Shown here piece after piece: positions 21,553 through 32,000 of a stretch of 64,000 nucleotides of DNA. The stretch's first letter is position 1. Each line of letters starts with the position of its first letter. The stretch spans positions 5,342,891 through 5,406,890 of the forward strand of contig OY744461.1 of assembly GCA_963556145.1 (NCBI GenBank), written 5' to 3'. The notes under the pieces are model-generated. The model ran no database searches, was not told where the DNA came from, and was given only the letters and a program-made list of their open reading frames with translations. Origin of the DNA: Hygrocybe punicea (Eukaryota > Basidiomycota > Agaricomycetes > Agaricales > Hygrophoraceae). The position numbers and the translations under genes are program-made.

Positions 21553-23415
21553 ATGGACAAATGGGGCAAAGAAAGTGATCCAGCTAATAAAACCAAATGG
21601 GGGAAATCCAAAGTGGCATCAAAGACAATTCACAAATCAAATCAGATTGATTTTGATGAACAACTTGAGATTTGGAAACTCAACCATGGAGCAACTGAAC
21701 ACTTTCCTGGAAAGCTCCCATTGTGTCTTGGCATGCCTGTGATGATCCGAAACAATGATGCAACTGAATTATGCATCACCAAAGGCCAGGAAGGCATTGT
21801 TGTTGGCTGGCAATCAATCAAAGGCCCTCATGATAAACGTGTTCTCGACACACTCTTTGTGAAATTGGATAATCCACCTCAATTGGTTCAAATATCTGGT
21901 CTACCAGATAATGTTGTTCCTATTGTGAAGAGCACAAAAACAATTCACTGTCTATTTCCAAGTGACCTAAAAGAATCTGTTGAAAGACAACAAGTATGGG
22001 TGCTGCCCAACTTTGCTATGACAGCTCATGCATCTCAGGGAAAAACCCGCCCTTACAATGTTGTACATTTAAACAGCTGTTTTTCACACATGTCATATTA
22101 CACAGCTCTGTCTAGAAGTGCAAGTGCAGCAGGCACCATCATTATCCAAGGTTTTGACCCTAATGTTATTACAAGAGGTTGCAGTGGCTATCTCAGACAA
22201 GAATTTAGAGAACAAGAAATATTAGATGATATCATAAGGCTTAGATATGAAGGACAACTACCTGATCACTTAACTGGGCAACTCCGCAATACATTGATTC
22301 GTCAATATCAATTATGGAAAGGCACTGATTATGTTCCTGCCAAAGTAGATGCTGCATTAAGATGGTCTGCCAGAGATCCACTACCTATACTTCCTGTGGT
22401 TGTTGATAGTACGTGGCAAATCATTGGAAAATCTAATAATACAAAGAACCGGCAAAGTATACTTCAACAAGCCAATCTTGGTTTTGTGGCTGCAAAAGGA
22501 AGCTTACCAGTAAAGCAAAATTTAAAACGTACTTACGATGAACATGATGAGACACCACTTTTGAGTAGAAAAAAGAGAATAATAACTCATGAAGGCAGTA
22601 GCACTATTCTTACTCCTCGTGGCTTACATTGGGATGACAACAACTGGAGTTGTGCATATGATTCACTCTTTGTTATTTTGTACAATATATGGGCAGAACA
22701 TCCTGCAAGTTGGACAACAAGATTTCAGTCAATTGGAAACATTTATCTGTCAACACTTGTATATGGGTTTAACATGATGGCATCACAATTGAGCTTTGAA
22801 AATGTAAGAAATGCAGTGAGAATGAAACTCCATGCCAAGAATCCAGAACAATTTCCCATGGGTGCTACTGGCATCAGTGTTGCTACACTATGTATGAAAA
22901 TGCTGAAACCACAAGATTGTATTGCATCTTCACAGCTCATTTGTTCTCACTGTGACTATGAAGGTCCAGAAAAGGATGACAAACTTACCTATGTATTGCA
23001 TGCTGATCCATCTGTTTCTGGTTCAACATCTGATTGGGTGCAAACCATTGCATATCATGTTCGAAATAAATGTCCACAATGTAATGTTTCAATGATGGGT
23101 GCCATATACTATACAAAAACACCTGATTTGCTGGTATTAGAATATCCCAACATAAACATGATTACCAGTCATCAAATAACTGTAAATGTAAATGAAAAGT
23201 CAGTAAATTTGTATCTAAGAGGTATTGTATATGCTGGAGGATATCACTTTACATCTCGATTCATATCAGAAGATGGAACAATTTGGTATCATGATGGAAT
23301 GACAATGGGAGCAACATGTAAGCAAAATGGCCACATTGGTATGATGTTGGATGATGATTTCAAAAGATATGAAAATAAAATTCTTGTGCTAGCAGTTTAT
23401 GCACGAAACCAGTAA
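21553..23415 (+). pseudogene. Helitron helicase C-terminal part fused to a cysteine-protease-like domain
   Basis: Residues 1 to about 240 finish the helicase, including the motif TAHASQGKT and the TALSRSAS arginine-finger region. After a linker, residues about 350-620 form a separate domain. A Cys box NWSCAYDSLF (Cys367) is followed by two CxxC pairs (CSHC and CPQC, likely a zinc ribbon) and a His box GGYHFTSRFI (His565), then WYHDG (Asp581). The order Cys box, zinc ribbon, His box, Asp is that of ubiquitin-specific-protease (C19-like) enzymes; the assignment is inferred from motifs. The stop at 23413-23415 looks natural. Only this arm shows the tail because the left copy runs off the window. 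Confidence 0.8.
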
Positions 23416-23903
23416 TTTAATATAATTGAGAACTATTGGGTGGGAAAGTGGGACATTCAAATTTTTCACCAGTGGAAATTCATATCGGACATCAAAATTA
23501 AAGGAAATCTTCTGGGTGGGAAAGTGGGCCATTAAATATTCCTAAGGAATGTTATAAATAGATTACATGATGTCAAACACTTAATTTCTTATTGTTACTT
23601 ATTGCCCAAGCACTGGTAAGTAATGGTAACAGTGGTAGTGGTAAATGCCAGGATAAACTGTTGTATAACTGACATTCAGTCCACTACAATGTTGGTTGAC
23701 TATTGATATACAAGTATAGCAGGAACAACTGTAAATAAGATTGTCCAAGAGATTTGTAGTCTCTTGATCAAAGGTCCCAACTGCAGACAAATAGTACATT
23801 GTCATTAACAGAACAGATCATCCTTGTTATAAATTACACAAACAGATTATTGCAGATTATGTAGAATAAATAATGTACATTAAATGATTGAATAGAACCC
23901 AGA
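23416..23903. other. Helitron 3' flank with a short direct repeat
   Basis: No gene is seen. The block TGGGTGGGAAAGTGGG occurs twice, near 23438 and 23511, followed by AT-rich DNA. It may be 3' untranslated or subterminal Helitron sequence. Confidence 0.4.
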
Positions 23904-23933
23904 AGAACTCGTTTATGCCATGCTTGCGATGGC
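23904..23933. repeat. Boundary motif AGAACTCGT with small hairpin
   Basis: AGAACTCGT is followed by TTATGCCATGC and a hairpin in which GCCAT pairs with ATGGC (23917-23933). A closely similar arrangement occurs at 45939-45968 (ACTCGTTCATGCCATGC), where the loop has changed but pairing persists. Helitron homology of the next gene stops here, so I read it as a transposon terminus. Confidence 0.5.
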
Positions 23934-24098
23934 CCACTTCCCCAAGTTCAAGTCTGTGTAGCTTTGCAATTGAGAGACTGGAGTCAATCTTCCACAGACA
24001 GCACAACCAGATTCAATAAATTTGTTGGGAGAGGTATCACTACAAAATCCTGAAATAATAGTATGTTGCAATTTTGTTGAAGGTGGATCAGGAGGGAA

Positions 24099-25859
24099 TT
24101 AAATATTATCTCTATATGTTTGAACAGCCATCTGATTTGTTTGTGCATGCTGCTCAGGGTGGTTCATGGTATGTCTTCTACCTGCATTTAGTGTGTGTTG
24201 CAGATGCTTGTCATGATGATCAACCTTGAATTTTATAACAGCTGCAAGGTTTTGTGTTGCATGCTTCTCAGGATGTTCTATGTGAAATTTTTGTACAGCT
24301 GCAAGGTTTTGTGTTGCATGCTTCTCAGGATGTTCTATGTGAAATTTTTGTACAGCTGCAAGATTTTGTGTTGCATGTTTCTCAGGATGTTCCAGATGAA
24401 ATTTCTGGACAGCTGCCAGATTTTGTTTGCCATGTTTCTCTGGATTTTCACTCTGAAATTTCTGCACAGCTGCTAGATGTTGTCTGGCATGTTTCTCTGG
24501 ATTTTCACTCTGATATTTCTGCACAGCTGCTAGATTTTGTTTGGCATGCTTATCAGGGTGTTCATTGTGAAATTTCTGTACAGCTGCTAGATTTTGTTGT
24601 GCATATTTGTCAGGATGTTGTGCTTTAAACTTATTGACTGCTCTGCTGTTTGAGGTTTTCTTGTGCATTGCAATTGCTTCTTCATCAATAAATTCAAAGA
24701 TTGATACAAATTCAGGACAGTTGGCGCACACATGATTCTGTATTGCAGTTTGAATTGATGCCAGATTCATTTTTGAATGGACAAGAATGCTATGATGAGC
24801 TGCAATTACTTTCAAATTGGCAATGGTCAACTTTGGAATCAACAATTCAAATGGGTGATTTACAATTACAAGTGATTTTTCAGATGATGATTCCAATGAG
24901 AGTACTTCACTTTTTGGCATGTAAGAGTGGAATTTATATTTAGCTGCATCCATACTAGCATTGTCATTGGTTGAAGCAGGCATCAGTTCATGAAATGAGA
25001 ATACATTTGCTTTGCCTCCACCAATGCATTCAATATCAATGTTAGGATTGCAGAATATATTGTCAGACTTGAAAATATCATATAATTTCGAAGTTTTATT
25101 GCACATATAGTGACCAGCCATTTGAAAAGCTAGAAAATGATGCAGAACTAGGACAAACAGCAGTATTGCTCCATTGGCTAATATAGGTAGTTTGTTTACA
25201 TATTTTAAGTAAGCTCTGAAGTCATGTCTTCTAAACAGATTCTGTTGAAGTTTCAACTTAATATACATGCATTTATTAGCAATGCTGGTTGTACAATGAT
25301 ACTCAGAAAGGAAAACAAACATGTTCAAGAAGATTCTGGCATATAGTTCAAATAAAAAAATTGGATGAGCTGATTTATAACTAGAAAGAACAAATTCAGT
25401 GCTGTTGTGGATATTTGTGATCTGTTCAAGGTTTGGTGATGTGGAGGAAGAAGTGGACTGGAGACCAATATGATGAAATGGGATTAAACTTGGTAAATAA
25501 GGGGAATTTTCATACTTTTGCAAATTGTCTTTATAAAAATTCAAAGTAACAGGGCATAGAATGACATTTTGTATGACAGAGACAGTTGGTGTGACAGGGA
25601 CATTTTGTATGACATTTGCAGGAGGCACAAGGCCAATCCCAGTGACAGCACATTGTGCCCAAGACATTGCAATGATAAAAATCATAAGACATTGTGACAT
25701 GGATGACATTTTTAACATTTTTGTGAACAGGTTTATAGTTTTTTTGAAAATCAAAGCTAGATAATAATATGGATATGTCAAATATAGCTGGAAAAGATGT
25801 ATAAAAAACATACCAATACAAATTCCAGCACATGTAGTAAAAATCGAAAAAATCCACAA
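24099..25859 (-). pseudogene. N-terminal protein of a second Helitron lineage, truncated
   Basis: The 586-residue frame is homologous to the C-terminal half of the 14844-17066 protein: LTIANLKVIAAHHSI and IQNHVCANCPEF match LTTEQLKSIAGAHNI and IKSHICVNCAQY. The start is hydrophobic. Residues about 420-570 are eight or so tandem 18-19 residue repeats (AVQKFHIEHPEKHATQNLA), Lys/His/Gln-rich. The frame stops at 24099, but downstream bases to about 23940 still encode a matching stretch (ESGCAVCGRLTP), so another lesion lies between. The DUF6570, Rep and helicase parts are missing; homology ends at the boundary motif at 23904-23933. Confidence 0.6.
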
Positions 25860-25975
25860 AATTTGGCATTTTAAAGCTATATATGAATATAATATGTAAA
25901 TATTTGATCATAGATGGTAAAAGATTCATACCTGAGCTAGAAAGGATCCACTGTAAACCTATAGGTTAACAAATG

Positions 25976-26592
25976 AGCTTATAGAATCTAAAAAGGTGAA
26001 AAAATGCAAAATTTCCACATACTTTGAATGTTGACAGGGAGATTGGCTATCAAATGATAGATTATGTCAACCAATGATAATTTACACCAATAAAAGACAT
26101 TACCAGTGCTCCAAGATACAAAACAGAGCCAGAACAAAGAAAAGGCACAAAAAATTGAAGAAATTTCGACTTTTTTGTCTAAAAAAGGAAATATTATGTT
26201 AGCATTGGACCCTGAATGGTCCGGGCACGTCACCTGATCCAGATCGCTGTTTTTCGGAGTCTGAATATGGAAAACTGAGCTTAAACAAGCCAAAAAGGTG
26301 AAAAAATGCAAAATTTACACATACTTTGAAAATTGAAAGGGAGATGGGCTGTAAAATCATATATTATGTTAACAAACAATATGGTATACAAATTGAAGAC
26401 ATTACCAGTGATCCAGGAAACAAAACAGAGCCACAGGAAATAAAAAGCACAAAAATCCGAAGAATTTTTGACTTTTATGTCTATAAAAGGAAAGCTTATG
26501 TCAGCATTAGACCCTGAATGGTCCCGGCACATCACCTGATCCAGAAAACATTTTTTCGGAGTCTAAATATGGATAACTGAGCTTAAACAAGC
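25976..26592. repeat. 302-bp tandem duplication
   Basis: Two adjacent copies begin with GAGCTTA...AAAAAGGTGAAAAAATGC (near 25976 and 26278), with a third start near 26580 that breaks off. Copies share GACCCTGAATGGTCC and differ by point changes. No gene is seen in either copy. Confidence 0.75.
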
Positions 26593-26986
26593 CAAAAAGG
26601 TCAAAAAACTCGGACTTAACGCACCAAATGGGGAAGGTGGTGGTTCAGGTTCAAGTGGCAAAAGCATAATAAGATTCAAAGTCTGGGTTCAAATGGTGAT
26701 CTGACTAATTATTACATATAGTGTTTGAAGGTCCGGTCCCTAGGACCGGGAAAAAACCGGGACCTAACCGGACCAGACCAGAAAAAAACCGGACCTCGGT
26801 TGAGGTTCATCCTTTTTTCTCATTAAAAAACCGGTTGCGGTTAACTTAACTTACATTACTAAGGACCGGGTTGTAACCAGTTTTAACCGGTTGCAACTGG
26901 ACTTGCAGTCTACGCGAAGTAATATTTATTTATTAAACTAATTAGACTACAACTTAGGGAGATGAGGCTGGGTTTATATAGGCCGT

Positions 26987-27160
26987 GTGGCGTGCGCACG
27001 GACCATGTCAACAAGTTTGGCCACAAATGCAGGCCAAACAAGAACACTAACGAGTACCTATTTCCCACGTCGACCAAGACCACAGCAAACGACCACGACG
27101 GCCACAAGGAAGCGAGAAAAGGCAGCAGGGGGTGGTGCGCCCACTCCCGCTGCAGAAAAA
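26987..27160 (+). CDS. Possible exon inside the second hAT element
   Basis: An ATG at 26987 opens a Thr/Arg-rich frame ending in the basic stretch RKREKAAGG, just before a GTATGT donor-like site at 27161. A branch-like TGCTAAT follows at about 27198, but no good AG acceptor is visible. It parallels the spliced frame in the first element; could be a decayed first exon of a transposase or chance. Confidence 0.25.
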
Positions 27161-27786
27161 GTATGTTTTTCATTTTCATTTTTCATTTATTGTTCTATGC
27201 TAATTCCTGACCAACATGACGACCCACGCCAACGGAGCCACCAACGCGCCCGTCAACACACTGCCCACGCGTCCAACGCGACCACCACTGCCACCATCAA
27301 TGGGACCGCCAACGCTGCCATCAACGGGGCCGCAACGCCCCCACCAAAATGCCAACACCCACCACTGGGGGCCATCAACGCCGCAGGTCCGCCAACGCCA
27401 TCATCAACGGGGCCGCCATGCCCCCACCAACACGCCAACACCCACCACTGGGGGCCGTCAATGCAGCAGGTCCGCCAACGCTGTCATCAATGGGGCCGCA
27501 ATGCCCCCACCAACACGCCAACACCCCCACCACTGGGGGCTGTCAACACAACGGGACTACCAATGCCGTCGTCAACGGGGCTGCAACGCCCACACCCCAG
27601 TCCACCTCGCATACACACGGCGACACGTCAATTGACGCATGTCCGGTTTTGCGAGGTTGAAGAGAGTGTGTGGGTGTGCAGAAAGACTCACCAATGGGGT
27701 CGCCAACGGCCCAACGCGCCCCCAAAACCATCAGTTATTAATTATTAAGAATGATTTAGCTATTTAGATAATTAGCGTGATTTTCC

Positions 27787-27913
27787 CCGGTTGGAACCGG
27801 TTAAGACCGGTTGGAACCGGTTAAGACCGGTTGGAACCGGTTAAGACCGGTTGGAACCGGTTAAGACCGGTTGGAACCGGTTAAGACCGGTTGGAACCGG
27901 TTAAGACCGGTTG
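27787..27913. repeat. 20-bp subterminal tandem repeat of the hAT element
   Basis: The unit CCGGTTGGAACCGGTTAAGA is repeated about 6.3 times without visible change. It is built from CCGGTT/AACCGG half-sites and so is itself dyadic. Such arrays near hAT ends are usually transposase binding sites; that role is inferred. Confidence 0.85.
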
Positions 27914-28065
27914 GGTCCACCCAAAATCAAAAAATGAACCGGTCCTCATAGGTCTGGTTCAGGTTTTTGACAAATTGTGTGATGAGTTAACCGGTCCGGT
28001 TCCGGTTAATGTCCAAAAATGGCAAAAAACCGAACTGGACCGGACTTTAAAACACTAATTACATA

Positions 28066-28733
28066 AGCATGATTACATAAGAAAATTGACCGAAACCAAA
28101 ATTGAAATACAAAGTAATCTAACCATATTGGCTTTATTTATTTGTATTTGTTTGTCATATGGCCAAGTTGAAACATCACTCACAAATGTCCAGTGATAAT
28201 ATTCATAGAAAAGCAAATTATTTGTCTTTGTTTACATTTGTTTGTATTTATTTACTAAAGCTCAAATAAGACTACAAGGACCAAAACATATGATAAAATG
28301 TGTATGAATATGTTATATAATTATATTTGTAACATGCAATGAATGTTATAATAATCAATATGAAATTTAGCAAATGTTCTATATAATTGCCTTATATGGT
28401 TAGACCAGTCACATGTGACAGTCACTATTGCGATCAGCATAAAATTTGGTATATAATATTAAAAATTACCTTATATGGTTAGATTGGTCACATGTGACTG
28501 TGACACTTAGCCCGAAATGGTTATATTAGTCAGCAGTTCAAATTTCAGCTGATTCTGAGAAGAATTGAAGTCAGTATGAATATTTTGAATATAATTTGAA
28601 GGTAGTTTGTATTTTCTGTGACAACCCATATTAGGATGCTTATGTAAGCTTGTCCAAACATGGCCCCAACATGGTGTTATTTTCTGGTATCAGAAGTAGA
28701 ATCATATCTCTTGCCCAAAAAATTTTGTCTATA
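28066..28733. other. AT-rich stretch with a primer-binding-site-like 12-mer
   Basis: No gene is seen. TGGTATCAGAAG at 28685-28696 matches the first ten bases of the usual initiator-Met tRNA primer site of LTR elements. A related dyad around TCACATGTGAC occurs twice (about 28410 and 28490). No matching LTR was found, so the primer-site reading is weak. Confidence 0.3.
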
Positions 28734-28828
28734 GGCGATCAACTTTATTAATTAATTAATTACGAATCCTCACTGGACCAGGTCTGATAAAGAACGAGTC
28801 TTTTAATAAATTAAAAGAACTCGTAATT
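28734..28828. repeat. Conserved 90-bp end with hairpin ACGAGT...ACTCGT
   Basis: The stretch closes with the hairpin at 28794-28824: ACGAGTCTTTTAAT, loop AA, ATTAAAAGAACTCGT. A diverged copy lies on the minus strand at 63922-64000, continuing at about 63090-63104 after an inserted MITE. The hairpin design is the same as at 11317, 12188 and 45631, although the inner stem differs. I read it as a transposon terminus abutting the Gypsy remnant. Confidence 0.5.
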
Positions 28829-28834
28829 CGTTTT

Positions 28835-29047
28835 CTGGAATCCACTCCTCTTCTCACTCATGAAGAGATTGAATTTCTTCGAAATGCTTCCATGGTATTT
28901 CGTTCCAATTGCAGATTTCTACTTGCAGATGCAATTAATGCTGTCCTGGACATGCGCTTTCGTTGCTCTGATACCATCAATGCTCTCTTTGATGAAGGAT
29001 ACTTTGACCCACCGGATTTCAGCAAATCCCATCATAGGCCTTCTCAA
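28835..29047 (+). pseudogene. Short coding remnant upstream of pol (possible gag-side fragment)
   Basis: A frame different from pol encodes about 70 protein-like residues (STPLLTHEEIEFLRNAS, then DAINAVLDMRFR and SDTINALFDEGYFDPPDF) ending at TAA 29045-29047. I do not recognise the domain. It could be the end of a gag-type polyprotein or an upstream exon. The interval to 29270 is AT-rich and ends in a good acceptor (TTTTTTCTTGCAG). Confidence 0.35.
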
Positions 29048-32000
29048 TAAAGGACAGCATCCAATTTTGACAAGTCTGTTTTGTATATTTGAACCAATGA
29101 TTTTATTTTATATGCTGCTATTTCTATTGATGTACAGAATTTGCTTCTCCTTTACAGAATTGCTGTTATGCCTTTTTCTCACTATAGTTGAACACTTACC
29201 CCTAATCTCCATAATCTCCAGAATTGTTGTGTTTTATTTACGCTTTCTTTTAAATTTTTTCTTGCAGGACAATACCTTGCAAAGTACCATTACTAGTCCA
29301 GAGGATTCAAGTACTGTACAAGCCACTGCAGTCAATGAAGAACAACTCTTTGTTCTGTATGCCACTGTGCATCACCAAGAAGAATCAGATAATCCTACTC
29401 CTAATCGTTCAGTCAAGAACACCATGATCCACATAGAAGATAAATCAGACTCTGAAAATGAAAATTCTGAAGAGGCAGATGCTATGCCTTTTCTTCTAGA
29501 AATTTCAGACTCAGAGGATGATGATGAAGAAGAAGCAGATTATTATTATACCATTGGAGGAAGAGAAGAGACCTTACCATACAGTGAGGATGACATCCTC
29601 ATTGTCCCTTTTCAAGACTATGATGTTGAAGGATATCCAAATGTGCTATCAGCTTACAAGAGAGTTGATCAGAAAGTGCATCCAGTGCAAGGAACATTCC
29701 CAGAGACTGCTAGAGTCACAAGGCAGTTTCCCCATGACCTCCTTGCCAATCTCCCTCAATTGCCAACACACCCTCCAACATTCACCCCTATCCAGAAACT
29801 CTCATTGGAACATTTAGAGTTTCTCAATATCAATCATACAGGATTTTTATGGCCAGAAGAAGAGAAATTATTCGCTCATGTGATGTTCCTCAATCAAGAA
29901 TCTATTGCATTTGAAGACAAAGAGAGAGGAACACTCAAGGATTCATATTTCTCCCCATATATCATGCCAGTAATCCCACATACCCCATGGGTATATCAGA
30001 ACATCCTTATCCCCCCAGGAATTAGAGAAAAAGTCATTGAAGTCCTCAAACTCAAGGTTGAAGCCAATGTATATGAAGCCAGTCAATCTTCATATAGATC
30101 CAGGTGGTTTTGTGTGTTGAAGAAAGATGGAAAGCTTCGAATTGTCCATGACCTGCAGCCTCTGAACAAAGTCACTATCAGAGATGCTGGACTTTTACCC
30201 ATTATTGATGACTTTGTGGAGCCATTTGCTGGAAGGCAATGCTACGCAGTGTTTGATTTAATGTGGGGATTTGATGCTAGGAAAGTCCATCCAGATTCAC
30301 GTGATATGACTGCATTTTGGTCACCCCTTGGATCACTTCGCCTTACATCACTGCCCACTGGATTCACCAATTCACCTGCTAAATTCCAGAGATGCATGAC
30401 TTTTGTTCTTCAAGATGAAATGCCTGAGATAGCCAATATCTTTATTGATGATTGCTCTATCAAAGGTCCAGTTTCAAATTACCTGGACACAGAAGGAAAA
30501 CCAGAAGTGCTCACAGACAACCCAGGAATCAGGAGATTCATCTGGGAACATGCTTGTGATGTACATCGCATAATGCACAGAATTAAACGTGCTGGAGCTA
30601 CTTTTTCAGCCAAGAAGACACAGATTTGCAGACAAGAAGCTATTATAGTCGGACAGAAATGTACCCCAGCAGGACGCATTCCTGAAGATGACAAAGTTTC
30701 AAAAGTTCTTAGTTGGCCACCACTCAAGACTCCCAGAGATGTCAGAGGATTTTTGGGACTCTGTGGCACAGTTCGTGTTTGGATTCAAGATTATTCCCTT
30801 CTTGCAAGACCCCTCACAGAATTAGTTCACAAAGGAGCAGAGTTCATTTGGGATGAAAGGAGACAAGCAGCCTTTGATACTCTAAAGCAAAGAGTATCAT
30901 CAGCTCCTGCTTTAAATCCCATTGACTATCATTCAGACAACCCTGTCTTTTTATCAGTTGATAGCAGTGCTATCGCTGCAGGATTTATTCTTTCACAGAT
31001 TGATGACAATGGAAGACGCCGTCCAGCTCGTTATGGATCACTACCCATGAATGAAAGAGAGTCCAGATATTCCCAGCCCAAATTGGAATTATATGGACTC
31101 TATCGTGCATTATGTCACTGGCGAATTCATCTTATTGGAGTGAAGAATTTGCATGTTGAAGTTGATGCTAAATACATCAGAGGCATGCTTAATGAACCTG
31201 ATCTCCAACCCAATGCCGCAATCAACAGATGGATTCAGGGAATCCTTCTTTTTGATTTCAATTTAATTCATGTCCCAGCAAAGCAATTTAAAGGACCAGA
31301 TGCCCTCTCCAGGAGAGAATTAGCAGAGAATGAAGAAATAATAGAGCATGATGATTCCTGGCTGGATGACATTGCACTGCTCATTCATGTCCCAGACCCT
31401 CACCAAGTCAAGAGATATTGCTTCTCTACTCCCACAAAATTGCCATACAAGACTAGCACACTCCCATCCTCAAATGCTCCTAGATCGAAACAGGAGAAAA
31501 TACTTCAGGATGTATATCATTTCCTCTCCACACTAGAAATGCCTCCTACAGAATCTTTACAGGCTCGTAAAAGATTTCTGAAGAAGGTTTCGGAATTCTA
31601 TCTCAAAGCAAGACACATGTTCAAGAGAAATGGAAAACGATCTCCTTTATTGGTAATCATGAACCCAAGGAAGAGAATAGCCATTCTGACTCAGGCTCAT
31701 GAGAACCTAGGACATAAAGGAGAACATGCAGTATTCGATTTAGTACGACTTCGTTTCTATTGGCCACACCTCAGGACAGATGTTCGCCATCATGTTTCAT
31801 CCTGTCATGAATGTCAAATTCGTACCTTAAAGAAGATGGAGATATCCCCCACCATTTCTACACCCACCACTCTATTTCAGAAGGTTTACATTGATGTGAT
31901 GTCTATGCCACCATCAGGAGGATTCAGTTTCATTGTTGCTGCTCATGATGATCTCTCAGGCACAACTGAAGTTCACGCCATTCATTCCAACAATTCCCAG

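Larger units (their letters stand above)
12186..22077. repeat. Right arm of giant Helitron palindrome
   Basis: Mirror of the left arm across an 838-bp unique spacer. The right-hand Helitron continues past this point to 23415, so homology would continue left of the window. Identity between arms is uneven. It is essentially complete over the Helitron genes, several percent lower in the central modules, and about 98 percent over the outermost 580 bp. An assembly fold-back would give uniformly identical arms, so the uneven divergence favours a real duplication. Confidence 0.95.
26719..28057. mobile_element. Second non-autonomous hAT element with perfect 8-bp duplication
   Basis: A 1339-bp element. 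Left end TAGTGTTTGAAGGTCCGG; right end reverse complement TAGTGTTTTAAAGTCCGG. The flanks are identical 8-mers ATTACATA (26711-26718, 28058-28065). Subterminal zones are packed with CCGGTT/AACCGG. The middle is C-rich with ACC and GCCAACG repeats. The architecture matches the element at 582-1663 (same TIR start, same subterminal style, a related CGTCAATTGACGC block), so they form one family. No transposase is present. Confidence 0.92.

Noticed and set aside
1..22077. Palindrome as a pure assembly or chimeric-read artefact
   Set aside because: The arms differ by an independent hAT insertion, a 2-bp indel, minisatellite copy number and clustered substitutions, which a fold-back of one molecule would not produce. 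Long reads would still be the final proof.
24195..24628. Plus-strand frames of 93 and 124 codons with repeated sequence
   Set aside because: They are antisense shadows of the in-frame 18-19 residue repeats of the minus-strand Helitron protein.
26640..26700. tRNA-derived SINE (B-box-like GGTTCAAATGG)
   Set aside because: No convincing A box at the right distance and no tRNA-like fold; similarity is limited to one short motif.
28860..29270. Hydrophobic N-terminus of the Gypsy pol frame as a membrane domain
   Set aside because: This stretch is AT-rich, overlaps a better protein-like frame (28835-29047) and ends in an acceptor-like site; the hydrophobicity comes from T-rich DNA.
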